Below are positions 1 to 5,522 of a DNA stretch of 5,522 bases, one piece after another; within the stretch, counting starts at the first letter, position 1, and each line of letters begins with the position of its first letter. This DNA comes from Candidatus Zixiibacteriota bacterium (lineage in GTDB: Bacteria > SM23-81). Below the pieces are notes generated by a model, which was not told the DNA's origin, did no database searches, and saw only the letters and a program-made list of their open reading frames with translations. The DNA lies in the NCBI GenBank assembly GCA_030628225.1, contig DAOVRJ010000174.1:1-5522 (forward strand), in the 5' to 3' direction. Made by a program: the position numbers and the translations under genes.

Positions 1-693
1 GACGGGCTTCTCACCCGTCAGAATATATACCCTGCCCACGGCCTGATCTCTCGTGCCACAGGACAAGATTCCATCGATGAGGTCATCTATGTAAATCAAC
101 TGATACAACACCCGTCCGGAGCCAAGCATCAGGAACCTGTGTTTCTTAATAGCTTTGAAAAGCTTCAGAAATCTCAGATCACCAGGACCATAGATGCCAC
201 CCGGTCGGAACACCACCATGGGCAGGCGCTCATCAGCCATGTAAGAGAGGGCTATCCGCTCACCCTTCACCTTTGATTCCTGATAGGCATCGCCGGGACA
301 GTATGGAGATTCCTCATTGGCCGGGCCGCCTTTGATCTCACCGTGGACCCCCACGGTACTGCAGTGGACGAAGCGCCGGACGCCGGCCCTCTCCGCCTCC
401 TGGAGGATGTTCCTGGTGCCATCGGCGTTTGTCTGCCACATCTGCTTGGGCGACAGATCACCCCGCCGAAAGACGGCGGCCAGATGGTACACCACATCAA
501 CACCCGCCATGGCACGTCTCAGGGATTTCGCATCCCGGAGATCTCCCTGGACAATCTCTACACCCCAGCGGAGAAGCTGGTCTGCCCGACCAGGATCGCG
601 AACCAGAGCGCACACCTCAGCACCAGTGGAAATCAACTTCCGACAGAGATGACTGCCAGCAAATCCCGTGCCACCGGTTATCAGCACCCTCAT
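1..693 (-). CDS. NAD(P)-dependent epimerase/dehydratase (extended SDR), N-terminal 231 residues; 3' end outside window
   Basis: The frame is open from the ATG at 693 to the window edge, giving 231 residues of a protein that usually runs to about 300-350. Seen: MRVLITGGTGFAGSHL with the GXXGXXG dinucleotide-binding glycines (G7, G10, G13); GDLRD (50-54); VYHLAA (68-73); HCSTVGVHG (110-118) with the catalytic Ser/Thr pair S112/T113; the YXXXK active site Y137/K141; and RPGGIYGPGD (163-172). Members use a bound nicotinamide cofactor to oxidise or epimerise NDP-sugars, or to reduce other carbonyl substrates, in the cytoplasm. The substrate-specificity region is partly missing, so a UDP-glucose-epimerase-like, dehydratase-like or reductase-like role cannot be separated. 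The start is supported by the ATGA overlap with the upstream B12 radical SAM gene and by GGGTGA 7 nt upstream, which suggests translational coupling. Shorter frames on the opposite strand here are antisense shadows. Confidence 0.9.
   Translation of the reverse strand, partial: MRVLITGGTGFAGSHLCRKLISTGAEVCALVRDPGRADQLLRWGVEIVQGDLRDAKSLRRAMAGVDVVYHLAAVFRRGDLSPKQMWQTNADGTRNILQEAERAGVRRFVHCSTVGVHGEIKGGPANEESPYCPGDAYQESKVKGERIALSYMADERLPMVVFRPGGIYGPGDLRFLKLFKAIKKHRFLMLGSGRVLYQLIYIDDLIDGILSCGTRDQAVGRVYILTGEKPV
690..693 (-). other. ATGA stop/start overlap between B12 radical SAM and SDR genes
   Basis: The four bases ATGA (minus strand) contain the start ATG of the SDR gene (693-691) and the TGA stop of the B12 radical SAM gene (692-690). 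This arrangement is a known mark of termination-reinitiation coupling and of genes made in matched amounts. Confidence 0.85.
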
Positions 694-2225
694 TGAACCG
701 TCACCCGTAGCTTGGGGGTGGGTCGTCGGCCAGAGCGTTTTCCAGTCCGGCCGAAAAACCGAGACCATTTTAAACGAAGAAAAACGCTCAACATAACCAG
801 ATATCTCCACATATCGGCAGGCGAGTGAATGGCTTTTAAAACTTGAGGGATCTTCTTGGCCAGCGATACTCTCTTGGTGGATAGGGAGAATCGAAACATC
901 AGCTCGCAGACCTGGGACCAGGTCAGCTTGTCTAAGTAAAGGGGCACGTGACCCTGGGCAGCCGGTATGACCACAACTCTGGCGAAGTTCCTGGAGGACC
1001 AGGAAAAATCCCGGGGAAGCTGGCCCTCCCTTCTGGCTCTCTGCTCCAGAGGAGTTCCGGGATACACATGCAGGATGGCGGCGCTCACTTCACATCGATC
1101 TTTTATGGCCTCGATAACTTCCATGGTCTGCTGCGCCTCGGACCATGTCTCCGTGGGATGGCTGAATATGAAGAAGGGGTTGGCGGTTATCCCAAACTCA
1201 CAACACCAATCAATCACCTCAAGGCCCTGTTCTAAGGTGGCCTTTTTTCCGATGATCTCTCGACTGATTCTCTCCGTGGCCGTCTCCACACCAAAACCCA
1301 CATAATAACAGCCGGACCGGACCATTTTCTCTAAAGAGGTTTTATCCAGCAAATCCACACGAACTTCACAGTACCATCTGATGTCCAGACATCTCTCCAC
1401 GATCAGATCACATATTCGAACCAGTCTCTGCGGATCGTAATTGAAGGTGTCGTCATAAAACCAGATTACCCTGGCCTCATACCGCTGGACCAGATGCTCT
1501 ATCTCTCGCAGGACATTTTCCGGAGAGAGTCCACGCACCCGCCGGCCCCAATTGATGGGCGTGGCGCAAAAATTGCAGGAAAAGGGACAGCCGCGACTGG
1601 TCATCATATTGGCCGCCGGCAGCTCTCCCTCGCCGGGAACCTGTAGGTAACAGTTATACAGATCCCAGGGCTCCAGGTGCCTGGCAGGCATGGGCAGAAG
1701 GTTCAGATCTGCAATGAACGGCCGTGAGGAATTCACCACAACATTCTCGCCGTCCCGGTAAGCAAGGCCCAGCACCTTCTCCAGGCCCCCCCCATTCTGC
1801 AGGGCTCTGACCAGCTCTATGATAGTGTTCTCCCCCTCTCCCATGACCACCCCATCCACGGCTTTTACGCGGGTCAGAGTATCCCGGGCAGTGGTGCTCA
1901 TATGCGGCCCGCCCAGGACCACCCACGCGGGGGAATAGGCCTTCTTGATAATCTCGGCCAGGCGAAAGCTGACAAATCTGTTCTCTGTGGTGGTGGTGAT
2001 ACCCACCATGTCTGGCTTTGACTCGGCAATCCGCCGACCAATCCTCTCCCAGGAAAGCCCCAGGACGTGGCAGGGAAGCAACTGGACATCCACCCCCTCC
2101 CGTTCCAGCACCGCTGCCAAATAGGAGAGCCCCAAAGCGGGCATTAGCTGCCCCCGGGACCATCTCTGGGCCAGATATCCGCCTGGTGGCACGGCCAACA
2201 GCACCTTAAAAGAATGGCTCTTCAT
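690..2225 (-). CDS. Cobalamin-binding (class B) radical SAM protein
   Basis: Complete, 511 aa. Domains in order: an N-terminal B12-binding Rossmann-like domain (about 1-165), a radical SAM domain (about 205-400) and a C-terminal helical extension. Seen: the opening strand KVLLAVPP with GLSYLAAVLEREG (32-44), PDMVGIT (71-77), WVVLGGPH (101-108) and GEGEN (129-133), all typical of the B12 domain of this family; RGCPFSCNFC with cluster ligands C213, C217 and C220; FYDDTF (256-261); GFGVET (310-315). There is no DXHXXG motif, which is common in this class. Members include methyltransferases (methylcobalamin-dependent methylation of unactivated carbon) and other radical rearrangement enzymes such as ring-forming or C-C bond-forming types, so the exact reaction is open. 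The tail after about 470 holds a hydrophobic/basic helix and a strongly basic end, which could touch the membrane. The ATG at 2225 has AGAGGG 6 nt upstream. The gene lies 24 bp after the SPASM gene and overlaps the SDR gene by 4 bp. Confidence 0.92.
   Translation of the reverse strand: MKSHSFKVLLAVPPGGYLAQRWSRGQLMPALGLSYLAAVLEREGVDVQLLPCHVLGLSWERIGRRIAESKPDMVGITTTTENRFVSFRLAEIIKKAYSPAWVVLGGPHMSTTARDTLTRVKAVDGVVMGEGENTIIELVRALQNGGGLEKVLGLAYRDGENVVVNSSRPFIADLNLLPMPARHLEPWDLYNCYLQVPGEGELPAANMMTSRGCPFSCNFCATPINWGRRVRGLSPENVLREIEHLVQRYEARVIWFYDDTFNYDPQRLVRICDLIVERCLDIRWYCEVRVDLLDKTSLEKMVRSGCYYVGFGVETATERISREIIGKKATLEQGLEVIDWCCEFGITANPFFIFSHPTETWSEAQQTMEVIEAIKDRCEVSAAILHVYPGTPLEQRARREGQLPRDFSWSSRNFARVVVIPAAQGHVPLYLDKLTWSQVCELMFRFSLSTKRVSLAKKIPQVLKAIHSPADMWRYLVMLSVFLRLKWSRFFGRTGKRSGRRPTPKLRVTVQ
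701..706 (-). promoter_or_regulatory. Shine-Dalgarno site of the SDR gene, inside the end of the B12 radical SAM gene
   Basis: GGGTGA on the minus strand, 7 nt before the ATG at 693, matches the GGTGA part of the extended anti-Shine-Dalgarno complement. It lies within the last codons of the upstream gene, as expected for overlapping operon genes. Confidence 0.55.
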
Positions 2226-2231
2226 GTGTGG

Positions 2232-2237
2232 CCCTCT
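2232..2237 (-). promoter_or_regulatory. Shine-Dalgarno site of the B12 radical SAM gene
   Basis: AGAGGG on the minus strand is 6 nt before the ATG at 2225, within the 24-bp gap after the SPASM gene stop (TAA, 2250-2252). It supports the start at MKSHSF; the B12-domain first strand follows at once, as expected. Confidence 0.7.
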
Positions 2238-2249
2238 GAAAACAAGCTT

Positions 2250-3233
2250 TTACTTCCGCAAATATCTCAGGCTCTGAACCGGAATCCCCAAAATGGTAGG
2301 ACGCCTGATGAAATCACAACGGGCACAGGGTGTTGAGTTATCCACCTGTCTGAACAGCATCTTTTTGCGCAAGTCTATGAGTTTTTGGGTGTTAAAAATG
2401 TCTTTCAGGGTTGTGTCCCGAACATTTCCCATGACCAGCTCCCCGAAAAAATCCTGGGGACAGGGGACCACATCTCCATTCCACAGCACCACCAGCGAAT
2501 GCCACAGGATCGTGCAGGGAGTTAGCGGCCGCAGAGAGGGGTCTCCTGCGAGAGACAAGCGCACGTTTCCGCCAAAATTGTGCGGCTGCTTCAGCAAAAA
2601 TCGATCCAGGGGCAGATGTTCAAATCTGCTTAAAAAATCCTCTTTGCCGCGCAGGCTAAATCGTTGGTCCACACTGGATAGATCCATCATCTCCAGGATA
2701 ACAAGGGGCTTTCGGGATGCCAACTCTTTTTTCATTCTCAGAAAATTGAGTATGTTCTCCACGGTCTCGTGGAAAGAGGCTCCTTTCCGATACCTCTCGT
2801 AGGTCTGGGCATCGAACCCATCAAAGGAAAAGGAGACCAGGGCTAAGCCTGACCGCAGCATCTGCGCGCTCTTCTTCTCATCCAGAAGGGTCGCATTGGT
2901 ATGCAGCTTAACCATAATCCCCCGCTCGCTGGCATAGGCGATCATATCGAAAAGATCAGGATGCAGCAGGGACTCGCCCCGGTGATGGATGTTCATGTCG
3001 TGGATGTAAGGGGCCGCTTCGTCGACGATCTTCTGAAAAAGACCCTGGTCCATCATCCCCAAATGGCTTTTATCCAAGGATTTGTTGGGACACATGGGAC
3101 ACTTGAGATTGCACAGGCTGGTGGACTCCACCCACAGGCGATACGGTGGGTAAGAGCACCGGCTTCGCCGAGCTACAGCATAATGCCAGTAGACTTGCAG
3201 CAATCGGCCTGCCGCTTTGTGACGGCTGATCAT
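2250..3233 (-). CDS. Radical SAM protein with four-cysteine SPASM-type domain
   Basis: Complete, 327 aa. The core is a partial TIM barrel that binds a 4Fe-4S cluster and cleaves S-adenosylmethionine to a 5'-deoxyadenosyl radical. Seen: CNLKCPMC, with C41, C45 and C48 as cluster ligands; HHRGESLLHP (83-92), in the place of the usual GGE-type SAM-binding motif (RGE here); and FSFDGFDAQTYERYRKG (135-151), typical of SPASM-family members. The C-terminus has C240, G253, C258 and the pair C303/C306. The first two fit the SPASM CX9-15GX4C pattern, but the later CX5CX3C cysteines are absent, so one auxiliary Fe-S cluster rather than two is likely (inference). The ATG at 3233 is chosen because GAGAGG sits 9 nt upstream; it begins 13 bp after the amidotransferase stop. 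The N-terminal 25 residues are basic and amphipathic without a signal peptide. SPASM enzymes modify peptides, sugars or other small substrates; with no precursor peptide nearby and glycan genes on both sides, a sugar or lipid-linked substrate is the better guess. Confidence 0.9.
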   Translation of the reverse strand: MISRHKAAGRLLQVYWHYAVARRSRCSYPPYRLWVESTSLCNLKCPMCPNKSLDKSHLGMMDQGLFQKIVDEAAPYIHDMNIHHRGESLLHPDLFDMIAYASERGIMVKLHTNATLLDEKKSAQMLRSGLALVSFSFDGFDAQTYERYRKGASFHETVENILNFLRMKKELASRKPLVILEMMDLSSVDQRFSLRGKEDFLSRFEHLPLDRFLLKQPHNFGGNVRLSLAGDPSLRPLTPCTILWHSLVVLWNGDVVPCPQDFFGELVMGNVRDTTLKDIFNTQKLIDLRKKMLFRQVDNSTPCARCDFIRRPTILGIPVQSLRYLRK

Positions 3234-3242
3234 CTCCCCATA

Positions 3243-3248
3243 CCTCTC
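3243..3248 (-). promoter_or_regulatory. Shine-Dalgarno site of the SPASM gene, overlapping the amidotransferase stop codon
   Basis: GAGAGG on the minus strand shares two bases with the TGA stop of the amidotransferase gene (3247-3249) and is 9 nt from the ATG at 3233. A second purine run, GGGGAG, directly abuts the ATG and is too close to act as the site. A ribosome ending the upstream gene would sit on this site, so coupled translation is likely (inference). Confidence 0.65.
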
Positions 3249-5133
3249 ACCCGGTGTTCTTCATGTAGGCTTGATACCAACTTTCAAACACCATCAATGC
3301 CCATAGCTTGTGGCTGTGATTCTCTACGCCCCGCAGATGCTCATCCACCAGACGGGAGACATAGGCACCGTTAAAAAAACCCTGGCTTCTCAGCCGGCTC
3401 TCGGCCAGCAGATCGGTCATCATAGGCCGTAGCTGGTCGCGAAGCCAGTTCTTGATGGGGATGCTGAATCCCTGCTTATCCCTCCGCCGAATGGCCGCCG
3501 GAAGGAGATCATTCATTGTCTTTTTCAGCAAATACTTGGTCTGCAGCCCACGAATCTTCTGGTCTGGTGGCAGGGAAAAGGAGAACTCCACCACACGATG
3601 ATCCAGGAAGGGAACCCGCACCTCCAGGGAAACGGCCATGCTCATCCGGTCCACCTTGACCAGGATGTCATCCACCAGATAGCTCTTCACATCCACATAG
3701 CCCGAGCGGTTGATATCATCGACCTGGCCCGCGTCCTGTGCATGTTGGCGGAGAAAATCGTAGGGGTCGCTCTGGGCTAACTGATCGCGGATCTCCGGGG
3801 AAAAGAGGAGCATTCGTTCGGCTTGCGTCAAAAAGATCATCCACCGGGCATGGGAGAGTTCACCGGGGAGCCGTGCTCCCTGTATAAACCTCTTGAAGAT
3901 ATTCACCAGCCCCTTTTTCTTCTCCCGGGGAGTCAGGCGGTCGGCCAGGGGCTCGAAAATGCCTTTCTTTATAGCCTTGGGCCACCAGTGATAAAACCGA
4001 CGATCGAACCTCTGGGCCAGATAGGTGTCATAGCCGCCAAAAAGCTCATCGCCGCCATCTCCGGTGAGAGCCACGGTGACGTCCTGCCGGGCCATCTGGG
4101 AAACCAAATACGTGGGGAAGATGGAAAAATCTCCGAAGGGCTCATCGAAGTGGGAGATGAGCTTCTCCGTCAGCTCCACAGCATCGGCCTCTATGACGTA
4201 CTCGTGGTGGTCGGTGGCGTACCGCTCGGCCACAGCCCGCGCGTACTCCAGCTCATTATACGAGGAGTCTTTGAAGCCGATGGAGAAGGTCTTCACCGGT
4301 CCGTCTGCCAGCTGAGCCATCAGAGCCACTACGATGCTGGAGTCGACACCCCCGCTGAGAAAGGAACCAAGAGGAACGTCGGAGACCAGCCGCAGACGCA
4401 CCGCATCGACCATCAACTCCCGGAGCCGCCGGCCGGAATCCTGCTGGTCATTGGCTTGAACCGACAGATGCCAGTAGGAACTCTTTACAGGATCTCCCCC
4501 ATCCCACGTAAGATAATGTCCCGGTTCGAGCTTGTGCACCTTCTGGAAAATGGATCGAGGGCTGGGGATATACTCGAAGGTCAAGTAGTTATTCAGGGCC
4601 ACCAGATCCACCGATCTCTCGATTCCGGGGGCCTGCAAAATCGCCTTCAACTCGGAGCCGAACACCAGCTGTTTTCCGTCAAAATAGTAGTAGAGGGGCT
4701 TGATGCCCAGACGGTCCCTGGCCAGAAAGAGTCGCTGGCGAGGAACGTCCCATATGGCCAGGGCGAACATCCCGTTCAGCTTCTCCAGACACCCTTCGCC
4801 GAACTCCTCGTAAGCATGAACGATGGATTCGGTATCGCTCCTGGTTTTAAATCTGTGACCGTTGATCTTCAGCTCTTCTCTTAAAGATCGGTAGTTGTAG
4901 ATCTCTCCGTTGAAGACAATCCACACGCTTTCATCTTCGTTGGCCATAGGCTGATGACCGGTCTGCAGGTCGATGACCTCCAGCCGCCGGCTGCCCAACC
5001 CAACGTGTCCGTTCACGTAGACGCCCTGGTCATCGGGACCGCGGTGGACGATGCTCTGACACATCCTGTGAATGGTTTCCGGCTGTACCCTTCGCTGGCG
5101 GTCGCAATACAGTTGGCCGCATATTCCGCACAT
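3247..5133 (-). CDS. asnB: Asparagine synthase (glutamine-hydrolysing)-like amidotransferase
   Basis: Complete, 628 aa. It belongs to the class II glutamine amidotransferase / asparagine synthetase B family: an N-terminal domain releases ammonia from glutamine, and a C-terminal ATP-pyrophosphatase domain activates a carboxylate by adenylation and amidates it. Seen: start MCGICG with nucleophile Cys2, the RRL segment (49-51), NGEIYN (75-80) and RSDTE (98-102) of the glutaminase site; the pyrophosphate loop SGGVDSS (260-266); DEPFGD (330-335); TGDGGDELFGGY (358-369); and EVRVPFLDH (504-512). No catalytic motif is missing, so both half-reactions look intact. The ATG at 5133 is fixed because Cys2 must be exposed by Met removal, and GGAGTG lies 7 nt upstream. 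It is longer than E. coli AsnB (about 554 aa) but similar in size to homologues in polysaccharide and exosortase-associated loci. Given a glycosyltransferase and a sugar epimerase nearby, amidation of a sugar carboxylate is a reasonable alternative to making free asparagine; the true acceptor is unknown. The gene symbol denotes the family, not a proven function. Confidence 0.93.
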   Translation of the reverse strand: MCGICGQLYCDRQRRVQPETIHRMCQSIVHRGPDDQGVYVNGHVGLGSRRLEVIDLQTGHQPMANEDESVWIVFNGEIYNYRSLREELKINGHRFKTRSDTESIVHAYEEFGEGCLEKLNGMFALAIWDVPRQRLFLARDRLGIKPLYYYFDGKQLVFGSELKAILQAPGIERSVDLVALNNYLTFEYIPSPRSIFQKVHKLEPGHYLTWDGGDPVKSSYWHLSVQANDQQDSGRRLRELMVDAVRLRLVSDVPLGSFLSGGVDSSIVVALMAQLADGPVKTFSIGFKDSSYNELEYARAVAERYATDHHEYVIEADAVELTEKLISHFDEPFGDFSIFPTYLVSQMARQDVTVALTGDGGDELFGGYDTYLAQRFDRRFYHWWPKAIKKGIFEPLADRLTPREKKKGLVNIFKRFIQGARLPGELSHARWMIFLTQAERMLLFSPEIRDQLAQSDPYDFLRQHAQDAGQVDDINRSGYVDVKSYLVDDILVKVDRMSMAVSLEVRVPFLDHRVVEFSFSLPPDQKIRGLQTKYLLKKTMNDLLPAAIRRRDKQGFSIPIKNWLRDQLRPMMTDLLAESRLRSQGFFNGAYVSRLVDEHLRGVENHSHKLWALMVFESWYQAYMKNTG

Positions 5134-5140
5134 AACATCT

Positions 5141-5146
5141 CACTCC
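5141..5146 (-). promoter_or_regulatory. Shine-Dalgarno site of the amidotransferase gene
   Basis: On the minus strand GGAGTG lies 7 nt before the ATG at 5133. It supports the MCGI start, which chemistry also demands because Cys2 must become the N-terminal residue. Confidence 0.75.
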
Positions 5147-5149
5147 GGA

Positions 5150-5175
5150 ACCAGAACGCCGCAGCCTGTCCTGGT
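5150..5175 (-). repeat. Imperfect inverted repeat (possible hairpin) ahead of the amidotransferase gene
   Basis: In the 52-bp gap between the glycosyltransferase stop and the amidotransferase start, ACCAGGAC (5175-5168) and GTTCTGGT (5157-5150) can pair over 8 bp with one G-U pair, leaving a 10-nt loop. The stem ends 3 nt before the GGAGTG ribosome site. No U-run follows, so it is not a standard intrinsic terminator. It could modulate access to the ribosome site, act as an mRNA processing point, or be chance. Confidence 0.3.
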
Positions 5176-5185
5176 CTCTTTCAGC

Positions 5186-5522
5186 TCAGAGAACTTTCAA
5201 ATAGTCGTAGACCTCTTGGGTCCTGGCCAAATAGGAACGATAGCTGTATTTCTTCTCCACCAGCCGCTTTGCTCTCCGGCCCAGCTTCTCCCGCAACAAT
5301 CTGTCCCGCAACAGGATGCGTATCCCCCGGGCTAAACCGACGGCCGTCGCCGGAACCAACATCGCCGTCTGCTCATCCAAAACCTGTTTGTGGGTCTGCA
5401 AAGCCGTGGCCACGATGGGCCTGCCCGATGCCAGGTAGGAGTATATCTTCAGCGGCGTATTCGTCCCCTCGGATCGAGGGGAGACCAGCACGTCGGCAAC
5501 CTCTAAAAAAAGGGGAACCTGC
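5186..5522 (-). CDS. GT4-type glycosyltransferase, C-terminal fragment (5' end outside window)
   Basis: Only the last 111 residues are visible. The open frame continues to the window edge (codons from 5521), so the GTG at 5491 is internal (V11 of the fragment) and not a start. The fragment is the nucleotide-sugar-binding half of a GT-B fold retaining glycosyltransferase, which would transfer a sugar from an NDP-sugar to a glycan or lipid acceptor at the cytoplasmic face of the membrane. Seen: the donor-site loop SPRSEGTNTPLKIYSYLASG (fragment residues 14-33), followed by RPIVAT, a hydrophobic strand, and a basic helical tail typical of family ends. The usual EX7E motif keeps the first Glu (E18), but the second position is Ile (I26). 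Sequences with a GTNTPLKIYSYL loop are a recurrent GT4 subgroup as I recall, so this need not mean loss of activity. The gene stops 52 bp before the amidotransferase. Donor and acceptor cannot be assigned. Confidence 0.88.
   Translation of the reverse strand, partial: QVPLFLEVADVLVSPRSEGTNTPLKIYSYLASGRPIVATALQTHKQVLDEQTAMLVPATAVGLARGIRILLRDRLLREKLGRRAKRLVEKKYSYRSYLARTQEVYDYLKVL

Noticed and set aside
1-19. Perfect 6-bp inverted repeat GACGGG/CCCGTC with a 7-nt spacer at the window edge
   Set aside because: It lies inside the SDR coding frame, is short, has no U-run, and is expected by chance in GC-rich sequence.
343-696. Plus-strand open frames of about 90-117 codons across 317-710
   Set aside because: They lie antisense to the SDR gene, whose motifs (GGTGFAG, YXXXK) are clear on the minus strand; the plus-strand products resemble no family.
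1654-2163. Minus-strand open frame of 169 codons in another frame of the B12 radical SAM gene
   Set aside because: Its product is Gly/His-rich and low in complexity, as expected from frame-shifted GC-rich coding DNA, and the overlapping frame carries conserved B12-domain motifs.
2293-2802. Plus-strand open frame of 169 codons inside the SPASM gene
   Set aside because: Antisense to a clear radical SAM gene and without recognisable motifs; no other gene in the window is on the plus strand.
2901-3374. Plus-strand open frame spanning the amidotransferase/SPASM junction
   Set aside because: Antisense to the ends of two well-supported genes; no family resemblance.
3823-4884. Long open frame (353 codons) on the plus strand inside the amidotransferase gene
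   Set aside because: It is exactly in codon register with the amidotransferase, so plus-strand stops could arise only from TTA, CTA or TCA codons, which that gene avoids here. The translated product shows no recognisable family motif, and the sense gene is unmistakable.
2250-5133. Possible lasso-peptide or other RiPP cluster (AsnB-like protein plus radical SAM enzymes)
   Set aside because: The AsnB homologue keeps a full glutaminase domain with Cys2, unlike a lasso cyclase; there is no precursor peptide, leader peptidase or RRE-like protein, and no gap large enough to hide one. A precursor outside the window cannot be excluded.
5489-5491. GTG at 5491 as the start of a short 101-aa protein
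   Set aside because: The same frame continues upstream to the window edge with sequence that fits a GT4 domain (VPLFLEVAD before the loop), so the GTG is an internal valine codon.

Overview
All five genes lie on the minus strand, so transcription runs from the right edge of the window to the left edge. The sequence looks bacterial and moderately GC-rich by eye. The gene types (a GT4 glycosyltransferase, an AsnB-type amidotransferase, two radical SAM enzymes and an NAD(P)-dependent sugar epimerase/dehydratase) are those of a surface-polysaccharide or other glycoconjugate locus. Such mixtures are common in Desulfobacterota, Nitrospirota and related environmental lineages. Nothing here fixes the taxon, so that placement is only a guess.

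Layout in the direction of transcription: (1) 5522-5186, the C-terminal end of a GT4-type glycosyltransferase, whose start lies outside the window; (2) 5133-3247, a complete glutamine-hydrolysing asparagine synthase-like amidotransferase (628 aa); (3) 3233-2250, a complete radical SAM protein with a four-cysteine SPASM-type C-terminus (327 aa); (4) 2225-690, a complete cobalamin-binding class B radical SAM protein (511 aa); (5) 693-1, the first 231 residues of an extended-SDR epimerase/dehydratase that runs off the left edge.

The genes are packed like an operon. The gaps are 52, 13 and 24 bp, and the last junction is a 4-bp ATGA overlap. Each internal start has a plausible Shine-Dalgarno sequence, and at the amidotransferase/SPASM junction it overlaps the upstream stop codon. 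I found no terminator, RNA gene, mobile element or CRISPR array, and no stretch over 300 bases without a gene. The largest gap (52 bp) holds a small inverted repeat just ahead of the amidotransferase ribosome binding site.

As a working model (inference), the glycosyltransferase and SDR enzyme build or transfer sugars. The AsnB homologue transfers glutamine-derived ammonia, possibly onto a uronic acid carboxylate. The two radical SAM enzymes make chemically difficult changes such as methylation, epimerisation or dehydrogenation on the same glycan or lipid-linked intermediate. The least ordinary feature is this adjacent trio of AsnB, SPASM radical SAM and B12 radical SAM, for which I cannot name a characterised pathway.
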